Source: Liolophura sinensis (lineage: Eukaryota; Mollusca; Polyplacophora; Chitonida; Chitonidae). Taken from it: DNA of 64,000 nucleotides. Shown piece after piece: positions 13,291-25,644 of the stretch (position 1 is the stretch's first letter; each line of letters starts with the position of its first letter). The stretch is taken from assembly GCF_032854445.1 (NCBI RefSeq), contig NC_088300.1, positions 33,587,608 to 33,651,607 of the forward strand, written 5' to 3'. The notes under the pieces are model-generated. The model made no database searches. It was not told the origin of the DNA and saw only the letters and a program-made list of their open reading frames with translations. A program made the position numbers and the translations under genes.

Positions 13291-13380
13291 TTTTAACATC
13301 TTATTTTGTTTTCACACCCTATTTTCTTTCAAAACCCTGTTTTGTTTCAACATCCTATTTTGTTTTAACATCTGATTTTG
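13291..13380. repeat. 18-bp tandem repeat, 5 copies
   Basis: Five contiguous 18-base units with consensus ttttaacatcctattttg and 1-5 differences each. The plus strand is open across it and would read a six-residue Phe-rich repeat (F-N-I-L-F-C), but nothing suggests that it is translated. Confidence 0.9.
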
Positions 13381-13392
13381 TATTAACCCATA

Positions 13393-13498
13393 CACGTGCG
13401 GCCGGAGAGGAAGTCAAAATGAGCTGGATGTGAACCCGCAGCTACCACCGTGCATAGTGAGAGACCTTCGAGTCACCGCGCGGTCCAGAGAGGCTCCA
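13393..13498 (-). mobile_element. SINE head fragment
   Basis: On the minus strand it runs from a tRNA-like head (gcgcggtgactcgaagg, B box gggttcacatcc) to cttcctctccggccgcacgtg and stops there, lacking the centre and tail. Its lost end coincides with the point where the headless copies elsewhere begin. Confidence 0.68.
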
Positions 13499-13516
13499 TC
13501 AGTGAAAGCCTTATAG

Positions 13517-13672
13517 TATTATTATTTTATTTGATTGGTGTTTTACACCGTTTTCTATATTCACTTGTACGACGGCGATCAGCATAATGGTGGGAGCAAA
13601 CCCTCGGGAAACCCACCAAAATCCTACGGTTGTTAGTGGACCCTCCCACGGCTGGCGAGGAGGTCAGCATAC
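13517..13672 (-). mobile_element. SINE 3' half, next to the TA array
   Basis: Tail (ttatttgattggtgttttac) then cgtacgacggcgatcagcat-type centre, extending to ggcgaggaggtcagcat; the tRNA head is absent. The TA array begins about 30 bases on. Confidence 0.72.
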
Positions 13673-13702
13673 CTCATACTATTAAATAGTAGGCCTGTGT
13701 AT

Positions 13703-14011
<309 letters not shown>

Positions 14012-14083
14012 CAGGTTTTTTAAGGTGACTGGCAAGGCGCGGTCGTCTAATCCATACTCTCCATTGTGTGTCTAAACGTGTCT

Positions 14084-14134
14084 GGAGTACTGCGTGAAAT
14101 AAAAATCAAATAAATAAATAAATAATTAAATAAA
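14084..14134 (+). mobile_element. SINE tail fragment
   Basis: ggagtactgcgtgaaat followed by aatcaaataaataaataa, a diverged form of the family 3' end, just right of the TA array. Confidence 0.5.
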
Positions 14135-14773
14135 CGGATTTTTTATTGATATCATGTAGTCTTTTTTTGAATTGTATTATGTCAGGGGCTCTAAACAAAA
14201 CCGCCACGGCAACACACGTTTCACAAAGCCTATGATTTGCTCAGTCAGTAATTGGTACCATTAATGGCTCACAGAACGGCAACAATGCATAAATTGCATT
14301 CCGGACTGATCGCTATTAAATTCGATCGGGATGGGTGCTGGGATGAATTTCTATAGAAATGCGGCATTGACATAATTAAACCTGTTCAGCCTTTATAGTG
14401 TGGTGGGCTGTGTTAGTTTAGATGACACGGGTCAGCATTGTGTCAGCTTTACTTGCCCGTCATCGAACCAAACACATGTTGATTCTCCGAGTAATGGGCC
14501 GATCGCTGTGCAGTGCAGGGAAATGTTCGTGGTGAACATTAGAAGCATTGTCAATAAAAAGCCGGCACGAATGGAGCGTCGGCAGAAAAATTAAGACCGA
14601 ATAATGACAAGCGAATTATCCAGTTTAAGTAAGGGAAACTAGCAGTTGGAGTAATTTCTCCTGTTACGCTCAAACCCAACAGACCTAATTGTCTTACAGT
14701 TCAGCGAGCCCATACATAACAACTTCCTTGACCACGGAACGTATCTGGCACCACGCGCAATGATTTATCTTGG

Positions 14774-14812
14774 GGTAATTGGCAGGCGGTATGGTAATTC
14801 GTCAGGGTAATT
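14774..14812 (+). promoter_or_regulatory. Three GGTAATT sites, homeodomain-like cluster
   Basis: GGTAATT at 14774-14780, 14793-14799 and 14806-14812. TAATT is the core of many homeodomain sites. Function is inferred only. Confidence 0.3.
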
Positions 14813-17403
14813 GTATCATTCCGCAATAATGCTAGATAGGGCGAGCCACGAGACGTGTCTCAACTTAAATACGACCGCAGTTTTGGCTTTACGCCATCCA
14901 GTTTATCGGGTTAGCTTCTGATTACAATTCCAGATTAAACTACATTAGCCGGCTTCGAATATATCTCTAATACATTTGAGCACAGATGTTTTTTATGCGA
15001 TCCGCTGTAAGTTTTTCTCTACACAGAAAAGAATACCGGACTCCTCCAAAAGAGGCAATCTGCTCATGTCTATGATGCTAATCAGTGTGTCATACGATAT
15101 CTATTAATCGACATTCAGCCAAGCTGGATCGATTTTTGATCGAACTTTTGCTTTATGAAATACACATGGTCACTGATGTCGTGTGCAGTTCACCCGGATT
15201 TTACTGTACAGCAAGATTCAACTGAGATCCAGATGAGCGGACAAAAGAGCTGGCGGGTTCACTACTACGACAAAGGCACGGGGCAGCTAAGACGGCTTAA
15301 TCTGGCACTGGGGTCTATCACCGGTGATGTTATATGATATCCGGGATCAGAAAGTCAAATCCCAGCATTAATATGCATATCGTATTGATCTGTTTATTTT
15401 GCCTCTGCTTCAAGTGTACATGCCAGACCACAGAATCGTTCCACACTTTATTACAAAAAGAAAGATTCCCGAAGTAGTACATTACTTTCTTTTTTCATAA
15501 TGAGACAAACATATACGATTAAGATCAAGATTAAGATTTGTCTAAGGCTACTTGAAAGCAGTTAAACTTGCTAGAGGCGACAATTTTTTGGGTCGTCAAC
15601 TGTTTTTGGTTTTTGTGCAATCCAATCATTATGCATCCATCGATTAACCTTCATAGGCAACGATAAACTTTATTTCCTTATCTGATTTATAGATGTGGTC
15701 TTCACAGGTTTCTTCCAAACTCATGGTTACATGACTGTTTTCCTATCACAAAAGCCAAGTTTCAGAACCACTGACAACCTATCTGCTTTACGTTGCATTG
15801 GTCTGGGATCTTTTTTTTCACGTATTTACCCTATAAGCATTGGTTGTTCTGATTGGAACATTTGATTGGACGTTTGCCCAAATCATGAAGTGGCCAAACT
15901 GCAGAGAGTTTGCCAACACTCCAGCGAGCATCCCTGGCTGACTCTTGGAGTGGTTTACCTTGGTTAAATGGACGGGAAAGCAGTAACCTTTTGTTGGTCG
16001 GCTTAAGGGGGATTTCTCGTCTAGAGTTCAGAGCACGGCCAGTAGGATTGCTGTGCATAAGGGGAGGGATATCGCTGGTTTGGGCGTAATTAGCTTAGCA
16101 GACTCCATCACTTCGCGTCCAGCACATTGTCGAGTTGGGCTAATAAGCACTTTAGTTGCTTTGCTCGGTCTGGAGTTGACACTTCTCAAGTCCACAAAGG
16201 TTTGCCAATTACAACAGGCGGATTCTACATGTGTCCGGAAAGCCGGTCGTCTTAAATGAATTATCTCCCTTTCATAAACACTACCTTCTTATCACTAATA
16301 AGTTTCACTCTGATCACTGATTGGCCAGAGGCCATACGCTCGCGACATTTTCAGAATTACACTCGAAAAGAGAGTACTTTTGAAGGAAATTTCACCTAAG
16401 AAGATCTTGGCACATAAAACTTTCAAAGAGTTAATGTTTCAAAAAGTTTGATCTGCGTCACAAATGCTGCTGTGCAAAAAATATTAATATAGCGTGACAT
16501 TTTGAAATATCAGGAATGTTATCCACGTGGTTTGGATGCTTATGCCATGGTTGGGCGATTCAGTTAACTAAAGAGATTTAAAAAGCGTAAAAACAATAAA
16601 ATATATTCAGTTGTTAGCCATAATCTTTTTGCTTTTCATGTTGGAAATGTCATATAAGTGCTAACTATGAAAATATAATGATTTAGTGCCTCAATCAATA
16701 CTTCGTTAAGTTTCCACAAATGAGTAATATCTCGTGCGTGTCTTATCCCTAATCCAGTGATTTCACAGAGCAATTCTGCATAAAATAGAAAAAAGTACAC
16801 CCGATTATTGAAGTCACATTATTAATCTATATTTCGGTCACTATATTTGTGGCATCATCAGGAAATATGTACAGTAAAGAATGCATAGGCTTATATACAT
16901 GTAGCTGCCTAGGTGTACAATGCATGCAAGTATAGTATGAAGACAAAACAAGGCATGACAAGTTAGCTGAAAGTCAGGGGTGTTTAAGCGTGAATTACAT
17001 AATATTAAGCTGGTATGAAGAGGTAATGCATGCAATATTGAGGAAAGTAGAACGCATGGTGGAAGCCAGAGTTAAAAAGGAAGGGGGGGGGGGAGTGTTG
17101 GGGTACAATCATGCAGAAAGTAACAATATAAATAAAACAATAGGTATGGGTGAAAGCAACTAGACATACATATATAAATATATATGTATATATTGTTTAC
17201 AAATCTGTAAAATTATTTAAAAATATACAATTCTTTAGAAGCTTTGATGCCATGATTTGATTCTGGTGTATTATATGTTTGATAGCTAAAGCTTCTTTAA
17301 TGAATAAACTGTGCAAGTGGTTAGCTCTGTCAGTTATCGTGGTGTTTCTTAGTAAACTATGTTAGGATGGCTTGATTATTTTAATGTTATGAAAACGGTG
17401 GAC

Positions 17404-17421
17404 GGGGGATGGGGGTGGTGG
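17404..17421 (+). other. Short G-rich tract
   Basis: gggggatgggggtggtgg: two G5 runs plus shorter ones, a weak G-quadruplex candidate. A separate G11 run lies at 17083-17093. Confidence 0.45.
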
Positions 17422-18974
17422 TAAATAAATCAAAGATTTACTGAAAGTTGAAGCATTCCTCAATATGATTTTTCTACCTTATCTCGATATCTGGCTATGG
17501 AAAGAGGAACCTCTGTTCCCCTGTGTTGCTGAGGACAAAAAGAAATGCAGAATCGAGTATCGAAAAAAAATCAATCGTTAAATCGTTTTCCCAACCCCTT
17601 AGTGTGAAAAGCGGACTATGTGTGTTCTTTTCGTCGAGAAACCACTGCCAGCGTCAAATTTATCGCTGTTATGAAATGTTATCTAAATTAATTAATATAA
17701 AACATTCTAAGAGAACTAAACGATTAGCATACTTGGAAATTAGGCTTAATTATAACAGCCTCATAATAATATGAAAGGCGTTTAAGTCATAAACTGACTG
17801 TATTCATTAATGCACCACAGCTGTTATGTGCTGCTTGAAGCCTCATTGGAACTAAGTGATTGTCACATATTTTCCATCAATCATTTCTGACGTTTATGAA
17901 TCAACTGCACTTAAGCAGTGCTCAACGGAACCACATAGCACACGTGTCGGTTCTTTCCTGACTTCAATGCTGTAATTCTCTAAACGTTGGAGGTAAATAT
18001 GTCGGGTTTATAAGAAGAATTTCTATTTTTCGAGGAGGTGAGAATTTTGAGCCGCATAATTTTAGGCTGATTTTCTCATCGCCCCAAGTTTTTGTCATCA
18101 TAGCCCATATCCCGGAAAAAATTTACCCACAGTCATATATCTATTTCAAACAACACTTGCAAAATGCCTCTGCAATTAGCAAACTAATTTGTACATTAAT
18201 GCAACCCAATCAGATGATACTTTTCGATAAAAATTGATAAAGAGATTTTATGAATTATCTTAATGCTTCCTAATTTTTTCATTCATTCTGTTTGTGCTTT
18301 CTAATTTTTTAATCAAACGTGTTAATGCTTCTTAATTTGCATGCTAATGCATGTATAATCTTGTAACGGTTTTATGAATATTGTTTTGCATGTAAATATC
18401 GGACCGTTTTCTTTTCAATACAAATTGCATCCTGATAATTCAGGGTGTGAGTGTTCCATTAAACCCAAAACTTTCATATCAACAAAATTACCGAATTTCT
18501 TTAGATAGTTTAAAAATTCAGCCCAAACCGAATTCCATAATTGCACATGTGAAGAAAAGTTTCCGTGAAAATGATTGTTGTCTATGGAGCTGTGACATTT
18601 AGTTAGTACCCAATATGGATTACGTTATCGTGAAAACACAATCCTTACGCTGGAAGATTCCCTATGTAAGTATACGAATGACCGTACTGGTAAGGCCTGC
18701 GTGTTTTGGGTGTAGGTTGTCGTGTATCACCAGGAACTGTGTGAAGACGGTTAGACAGGAGGGTTAAGTTTGTCGAGAAGTCAAGGTTGAGCGAAGGCGA
18801 CAGAGCATGCAATATGCATGTCTAATCTGGGCCACAATTTACTGCCTTATTGACCAGTCACTTCAACCGTGCATACTTAACTTTAAGGAGAATGTGGGTA
18901 AAAGAGGAGATCACAGAGTTCTGAGGAGGAGGGTCTCGCTAATTATCCCCTCAAATACAAACGCTCACACCCAA

Positions 18975-19290
18975 AGCTGGCCGAGTGATGAAGGCGCTTC
19001 TCATTAAATCTCAAGGACGTGCGTTTAATCCTGGCCTTGCACAGGAAAGTTGCGGATACCGCCGCCCGGTGTTTGTGCACGGGGCCTTGGCGCAGTCTAA
19101 CGTTGGCTGCGGACGCCTTGTGTTCCTCCAATATAGAGTGGATATCTGCATGTAACACTTGGGAAGTAGAGTGCGTCAGTAAATGACCAAAGGTCGGTGG
19201 TTTACGCCGGCTACTGTGGTTTGCTCCGCGCATCCATCGTAAGGTAGAACAATTCTTGAGTATACATGCTTTAAAACAACAATCACAAAA
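18975..19290 (+). mobile_element. Second SINE type with tRNA-Leu/Ser-like head
   Basis: Head agctggccgagtgatgaagg (A box about 18978-18990) has the long D-loop form typical of tRNA-Leu or tRNA-Ser; B-box-like cgtttaatcct lies at about 19022-19032. A GC-richer body of about 200 bases follows, ending in ttcttgagtatacatgcttt and aaaacaacaatcacaaaa. That resembles the 3' end of the main SINE family (ttcttgagtacg, taaaacaccaatcaaata). A minus-strand frame of 126 codons over this region is a shadow of the repeat. Confidence 0.62.
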
Positions 19291-22031
19291 GTGTTTGTGT
19301 GTAGAAGTTATCAAGTTTGCCATACGTATGTGATGTGAATCTATGTGCCAGTGACCAATCCTTCACTTATGTCACAATTGCTGTTAAATATATCTCAACC
19401 CCAAGTAAATTAGGCTACATGTATTTAAAACATAAGTCAGACTCACTCTTTACTCAATGGTGTAATTCCTTGCTTAAAATTGAATTTAAGTGCTAATTTT
19501 CAATTTTCTGCTTTTTCTCCTGAGAGCCTTAATTTCACAATTTTACACATTAAAATAAACACTCGTAAAGTAAATAAATATGTTTAGTGCAAGAAGACTT
19601 AAGTCAGATTTAAACGTACATGTATTACAGAGATTAGTGACAATGGGCCAGAGCTGCAATGCCATGCATAATAGGATCATGTTGGGATCACACCAGGTCA
19701 CGTCATTCGTTTTAGTGGCCAGAAATTTAAATTAAAATCATTTTTTGCATTCTTGTTAAGTCTCCACTAATTGATTAATTTTACTTTATCCAGCTTTGTG
19801 CTAAGTACATGCATCAATTTTTTTTATAAAGGCCATCAAATCTTTAAACGTTTATTGATTTTAGCTAGTTAAATCTTGATTTATTTTTCACACAGATTTA
19901 GTCTAACACGTTATCATTTTAACGATGGTGACTTCTAAGCTGGGATACACGAGAAACAACAAATGTTGCAATTTAGATTTGCCGTTTTCCTTCTGCGAGT
20001 GCACGCACTGTTTTCACACTTGCCCACTGTACATGTGGTTGCGGCAGCCAATGGTGAGAGTAGTCCACCATGCTCACCCAGCTTGCGCACTCTTGATACT
20101 GGCGCACCCTTTTTACTGTTATATCAGCTGCACCTATTAAACCTTACTTGTTAATATCAATCCAGTAATCGCTATCTCCTTTCCTAATGGCATCCCCTCA
20201 ACGTGCGCCGCTGACCTGTGAACCCTCGTATCTTACACTTACTCAGACTTACTCGTGTTTTTAACTTCCACAACAGTTTACTTGTATAAAACGAAACGAA
20301 CGACGCTGATCTTCTCAGCAACGGCGATTACTAGAAGCGTGCCATAATGTCTCCGTGAGGCTATTGGAATACGTATCCAGGGTCCCAGTTGTATCTGAGA
20401 TGAAGTCTTCCAAGTAACAGCTTAGCGGGATACACACTCATAAGATTACATGCATAACTGCATCTTTGTTGCTGTAAAGCATGGCTTTAACCTAAATTAC
20501 TCTATGACAAGCAAGGATCGCGTACATGTACTTTGAGATTACAACAGTATGTAAAGTTATACATGCCTATTTTAAAGTAAAGAAATGTCTTCAAAATGTG
20601 GGGAGAATGCTCACAAGAAAATACTAACTTTTTTACCCAAACTGTAGTATTGGCCTTTTAACACCCATGTATGTTCAAAGAGTGAAGATATGTACATACA
20701 GATGGTGTCATTAATGCAGTTCATTGATGGCTGTATATAGACAAATATTCTTCCACAAAAACGTGTCGATTCTTGTAGATGTAAAAAGACTTGTTGCTAG
20801 TCGTTTCTAAGGTTTCCTTATTGTTGAGGCCAGCGGGTAACGTTTATGTCTGATTTCAACTAGTATAACCCCTCTCGATTAACTAAAATCAGCAACTGTG
20901 ACGACAAGCAGACAAATTAAACCACACAGCTGTTTGAGTGTAGTAGCTAGTTATACACACACTGACGAAGTCAAACAGAACTGTAGCTGAAATCACCAGA
21001 GGCCTGTGTTTTCCTATTACTCTACAGCGGACATATGGCATCGTTTATGGGTCAAGAGAATTGAGCACGCTCCGCGGTATTAAAACCAACATATCGAGGG
21101 GAGCGTTGAAAGGCGAAACACCGTATACTGTTAGTAAGTCATGTGTAATAAGTTGTTTGTTCCCCTCAATTACTATAATTAACTGGCTTACAGATCCTTA
21201 ATAAATTCAATATTTCCCCTCTAATTTGCTGGGCAAATGGATGGAATGGTTTCTCCCGCAGCTCAAGATCGGTTATCTTTACCAGAGCGCTTCGCTAATT
21301 AGGGCCTTTTCGGAATATATCAACGTGTTTGCTTGCGACAGATATTGCATGAAATACATCCTAGCTCTTCACAAAATCAAGTTTTAATTTCACCACATGT
21401 GATTGCTGATAAAACTGTTTTTGCCAGACACCGCTTGTATAGTTTTTTTTTCTTTCCTCCACTGCGCAAACAGCCATGTGCTCTCTCTTCAGTGAATATG
21501 AATAGTACACCTTATTAAGCCCACTGCAATTACTCCACAGCTGGCTCTAATGCTGACTATACATAAGTAAGCACTTCTGGAGCGTGATTAAGGACAGCAC
21601 CTGTCTATATGGGTCCATACGAAATGACTGCAAGTCTGCTGGAAATCCGTATCCGTATGCACTTCTTTTGTTAGGTAAGGGTGGGGTGAGGGGTGTCTTC
21701 ACTGATTAACCATGCGTGTTGCATTCTGGTTAGATACAAACATGTGAAGTTAAAATCTTTCTTAAGGCGACTGTCGAATTATGGTTGTTCTGTCATTGGG
21801 AGGCAAACACCAGAATAAAATGCATCTAATTGGAGTTAATTAAGATTTCAAAAGTTGCCCAAGTTTTGACGTGTGTATAATGTCTCATAAAATACCGTAT
21901 TCCTTGATTTGTTTTCTTTTCCTTGGTCGTCTGGAATTTGTTGGCGAGAAATATCCATCTCTTAACTGAATCCCTATTGGCGTTGTCAAAATTGATTTCA
22001 TGATTAACTCTTTTAGTTCACATTGTTTAGC
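19291..22031. other. No gene recognised
   Basis: Unique AT-rich sequence. The block at about 21040-21320 is less AT-rich and contains several TAATTA-type cores, so conserved non-coding sequence is possible. Confidence 0.5.
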
Positions 22032-22271
22032 AACATTCATGCTGTAATATTTTCATGTAAACTGTAATTCTTACATTCATACGGTAATACCTACATGTAT
22101 AATATAATACCTACATTCATACTGTAATATATACATGCGTACTGTAATACCTACATTCACACCGTAAAACCTACATGTATGATATAATACCTACATTCAT
22201 ACTGTAATATATACATGCGTACTGTAAAACTTACATTTATACTCTAATACTTACATGTATATTGTACTTTT
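22032..22271. repeat. 20-bp minisatellite, 12 units, 80-bp higher-order period
   Basis: Twelve units of about tacattcatactgtaatacc in strict 20-base register. Units from 22072 repeat as a block of four: 22072-22151 is closely matched by 22152-22231, and the third block starts at 22232 and decays. Odd units carry tacattcat and even ones tacatgtat or tacatgcgt. Confidence 0.92.
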
Positions 22272-22853
22272 CATAATGTAATGAATGATAAAGGAAAGCA
22301 CAAGCATTTACCTTGATTGTCATTTTCGAAAAACAAAAAAATAAAGACCACGGACAAAAAAAAACGACAGCCTTGGAGGTAAGATGTAGAAAACTTTCTA
22401 TGAAGGAGAGACTGTATAAGTGGCATTTATTGTAATTTATAAATATTCCGCGCTATAAATTGTCTGGCTCTGAAGCACAACTTGCTCATATGCCTTCCTG
22501 TGTTATTAGGTATTATAACGTGGGGTATCCTTTAAATTATACGGACTTATATTGAAATTTTTGAAATGTGATTATGGAACAAAAAATTCACATATTTGTG
22601 AGCGAACACGTCGATAACATCCGAAAGATGGGAGCAAACTGACCCTGCGGAAAGAATTAAGTTCATTTGTTGAATGGTTTTTTTTATGGAAATAAATAAT
22701 TAAGGGAATAAATGCAGTTGACCGTCTCCATTATCAACATGTTAACAAGGCAAATCAATGAAGACTTAATTGCCCAACCAGTCCATTAGAGGACCAGCCA
22801 TTCAAGAATTCAATAGATTATTCACTCAATCAGTCAGTCAGTCAATCTTTCAA

Positions 22854-22866
22854 GCCAAACAGTAAA
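22854..22866. repeat. Target-site duplication, left copy
   Basis: gccaaacagtaaa, identical to 23004-23016. Confidence 0.88.
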
Positions 22867-23003
22867 ATTTTTTTTTTAAATTTAATTATTTGATTGGCGT
22901 TTTACGCCGTACTCAAGAAAATTTCACATATACGACGGCGGCCAGTAGAGCCCGGAGGAAACCCAGGACCATCCTCAGGTTGCTGGAAGACCTTTCCACG
23001 TAC
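22867..23003 (-). mobile_element. Headless SINE with perfect target-site duplication
   Basis: On the minus strand it begins gtacgtggaaaggtcttcc, runs through cagcaacctgagg and ggccgccgtcgtatatgtg, and ends ggcgtaaaacgccaatcaaa with a poly(A)-like end. It lacks the tRNA head. A perfect 13-bp duplication, gccaaacagtaaa, flanks it, so it was inserted in this form. Confidence 0.88.
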
Positions 23004-23016
23004 GCCAAACAGTAAA
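23004..23016. repeat. Target-site duplication, right copy
   Basis: gccaaacagtaaa, identical to 22854-22866. Confidence 0.88.
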
Positions 23017-23346
23017 TTAGTCGGGATAGTCATCAATCACTTCGTCAGTAAATAGTGTGTAAATGATCAGGTGGGGATCAGATTTGTGACAAACGGCGTC
23101 TGTACCAATTCCTTATTTTGTGTTTTTTTTTTTTTCTTGTTTTTTTTTTTGTTTTTGTCACGCAACGAGACAATTCCTGAGACAGTTTAGTAATACGAAT
23201 TAAGATACACATAAAACGTAATGCTATTAATATATATAAGCAACATGTATGATTTAATTGTTAGTGGGTTTGTCAGTCTCACTGGTTCGTAATAAAATAA
23301 CACATTACATACGACCCCATTTGCAAACAGCAAATATATTAATATT

Positions 23347-23372
23347 ATTAATATATTAATTAATATATTAAT
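23347..23372. other. 26-bp perfect AT palindrome
   Basis: The stretch is its own reverse complement, built from attaat and atat blocks, inside a longer AT-only patch (about 23334-23373). It could extrude as a cruciform but has low complexity. Confidence 0.85.
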
Positions 23373-23850
23373 TCTTCGGCATGTCATGAACCATTGCGAG
23401 AACAATCCGAGTTGATTGCTTTCAACGGTCACTGGCGTGGCGCCATGTTAAAGTTATGTCATCGATGACAATGCTTTTAGTTACATGATTTTCCTTGGAA
23501 TCCTCGAGAATATATGATAAAGCATCGGAGGAGATTTGAGAGCTCGGTTTCTATGTTCGTTGAGTGGTTCAGCATCTGCCAGTCAGCTGAGAATAACTGC
23601 TCAATTAGCTGAGGAAAATAATACGATACAGAATTATAGATTTATCGATATATTGTAAACAGGGGTTTTACTCAGTGGACCAGCCGTCGCAATGATAGAG
23701 AATCAAACAGCTGGTCTAATTTGCGATTGATGGGAGCATAATGACCCTGGATCTAGGTTAAGTAACTAGATGCAAGGCATAGCCATGCGCAAGCGTGAAG
23801 GACGTCGAGGGACCAAAGATTACCCATTTCTCAATTTGCAAAACGTCTAC

Positions 23851-24447
23851 TTATGATGAATTAGTGTTTATGGAAGGCTGTATGTTTACGAGGAATATCT
23901 TCAACTGTTCCCGGCTTGTTGTTGTAGATGTTCCATTGAGACTGTCTAGCCCATTTCCGAGACCTAAGATTGTTGACTTTTTTTTACACAAAATCTGCCT
24001 CAGTGGTCTCTGGTAAAACGATAAAAATTCTTCCACCACCTCACAGATAACACAGCGATCTAAGGAACTACAGCATGGTTTGTTCTGGGATGTTTTCAAC
24101 GAGCTACAAGCTATAAACAAATCTTCATCTATATATTCTCGCCTTGGGACTACGTCAACAAACAGACCTCTAATAAGCTCCGCTTGGAAATCGACGATCT
24201 CCCAATTCTGTGGGTAGATTATGATCGAATTCCCCATAATATAAGAGCAAGGCTGGCAAGATAAGTTGATTGCAACGATTGTATTATTGCCATCTCTACA
24301 GAATACTATTCGCTCGTTGGGACGGTTTTGACGAAACAAGCCCATGCGGCCTTCGTTGACGTCCGCGATCAAGAAATGCGTGTCATATGTAATTTGTATC
24401 ATTTTCTGTCCACTTAAAACCTCAGGAGAGCCTTGGGGTGTGTGCTG
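23851..24447 (-). CDS. Unrecognised protein, candidate terminal exon or single-exon ORF
   Basis: An open frame of 183 codons from an ATG at 24402-24400 to a stop at 23851; it is the longest ORF here not made of simple repeat. The frame stays open upstream to a TAG at 24453-24451. Between them is a convincing 3' splice site on the minus strand: a pyrimidine-rich run, then GATAGTTTCAG| ending at 24445. An exon entered there would read HTPQGSPEVLSGQKMIQITY and onward. The protein has about nine cysteines, including the clusters LSCQPCSY, NKPCCSS and RCVICE, and no obvious signal peptide or membrane segment. I do not recognise the family. No AATAAA is evident just after the stop, and an internal GTGAGG within RCVICE could be a donor, so this might instead be an internal exon. 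It lies about 1.2 kb left of the neuroligin exon on the other strand. A chance ORF of this length is unlikely but not excluded. Confidence 0.38.
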   Translation of the reverse strand, partial: QHTPQGSPEVLSGQKMIQITYDTHFLIADVNEGRMGLFRQNRPNERIVFCRDGNNTIVAINLSCQPCSYIMGNSIIIYPQNWEIVDFQAELIRGLFVDVVPRREYIDEDLFIACSSLKTSQNKPCCSSLDRCVICEVVEEFLSFYQRPLRQILCKKKSTILGLGNGLDSLNGTSTTTSREQLKIFLVNIQPSINTNSS

Positions 24448-24459
24448 AAACTATCGGAA

Positions 24460-25600
24460 ACAGGGGATTTATTGTCATACAAACCACACAGGAGATTACC
24501 TCATTACATGCATTTGAATTGTTACGTAACGACATTAGCCTATTGAATCCGTAACAGTAAAAACCGTAGCCCCGTCAGAGGGTTCCGGACTCGGTCGTCA
24601 TCAGTCATAAACGGCGGACACATGCCAAGTTGATGCGCCACTCGCTTTCAAACTGCCATAAGGGAGGACGATTGTGTCTACGACGTGTAGAACATGAGCG
24701 ATATTTGATCAATATCCAGCAATTACACAATAGGAATACTGCCTATGTAGCAAGACTGGAAGATGAAAAAAATTCTCATTGTGACCATCATTAATTGCGA
24801 GCCATTCAAGCACTAGAGACATCCAACTGTCAGTTCTGCGAACTGGGGGAAAAAAATTCGCCTGGCCGAATATAAGCCTTTCACCCCTTTAGCGTGTATT
24901 ACTACCGACAATTCACTTCAGTAATTATACCCGGCCCGGAGAGTTGTCAAGACACAGTGGCCAAAGGAAAGTCTCTGTGCTCTTCAGCCGATCTTTCCTA
25001 ACCCACCTCGAACTCGACCGACGTTTGGATGTTACGGTGGGCGACTAGATTGAGCAGCGTGGTCGATCCGAAAGCTTGCCGCATGCGCAATGATATATTG
25101 GATGTCTAGTGTTGTTATCAATAGGACTGTCATTGCGAGACTATAGGCACGGAGAAACAGCGGGGTAAAAGCTGTCTCCATCCTGTATAGCCATATACCA
25201 GCGAGAGGGCTGTATTGAACGCCAAACGGAGGATCGGGCCCCGGCAAGTAGTACTAGTTACACACTCACGCACTGGGGAGGATTGTCGGGACGTTCAAGG
25301 CGCATTTTCACGCTGAGATTCTCTTTGGCTATTTACCTGGCCCGCTGTTTTAAGTGCTGCTTCCATAAGCTTCCCACCGACCAGGCTATCTGGCTGACTC
25401 CTGGAATCAAAAACAGAAGAAGTCAACTGTGCTTTGCTAGATTCGCTCGATTTGTGGCGAGAACCATGGAACCTTTGGAAGTCTGAGAAATACGGAGAGG
25501 TGTTGCAAAATTGCCATAACAATAGCCTGCAATTTGTGAGGAGGCAATTGCGAAGAGAGCTAGCTTTGTTGTAAACTACAATGAGATTGTCTTGATTACA
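24460..25600. other. Interval between the unknown minus-strand exon and the neuroligin exon
   Basis: Higher GC than the surroundings. It could hold a neuroligin upstream exon or promoter (no TATA box seen) and upstream exons of the minus-strand gene. Frames on both strands start at non-ATG codons and are not convincing. Confidence 0.4.
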
Positions 25601-25603
25601 CAG

Positions 25604-25644
25604 GAAAAGCGTCAACCGTCAACTGATTACCAGATTACACCGAC
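25604..25644 (+). other. 5' UTR part of the neuroligin exon, with 3' splice site
   Basis: A pyrimidine-containing stretch ending in attacacag| at 25603 resembles a 3' splice site. It would begin an exon with about 40 bases of 5' UTR before the ATG. Non-coding first exons are common in neuroligin genes. The alternative is that the exon runs further left and transcription starts within 24.5-25.6 kb, where I see no TATA box. Confidence 0.4.

Larger units (their letters stand above)
14135..18974. other. No gene recognised
   Basis: Unique sequence with the TAATT cluster at 14774 and the G-rich tracts at 17083 and 17404. Frames at 15155, 15831 and 16053 look random. Confidence 0.55.

Noticed and set aside
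18943-19323. 126-codon frame on the minus strand
   Set aside because: It overlaps the tRNA-headed SINE at 18975-19290 in antisense and has no domain.
25295-25615. 106-codon minus-strand frame overlapping the neuroligin 5' region
   Set aside because: Non-ATG start and no domain; probably a shadow of GC-richer 5' sequence.
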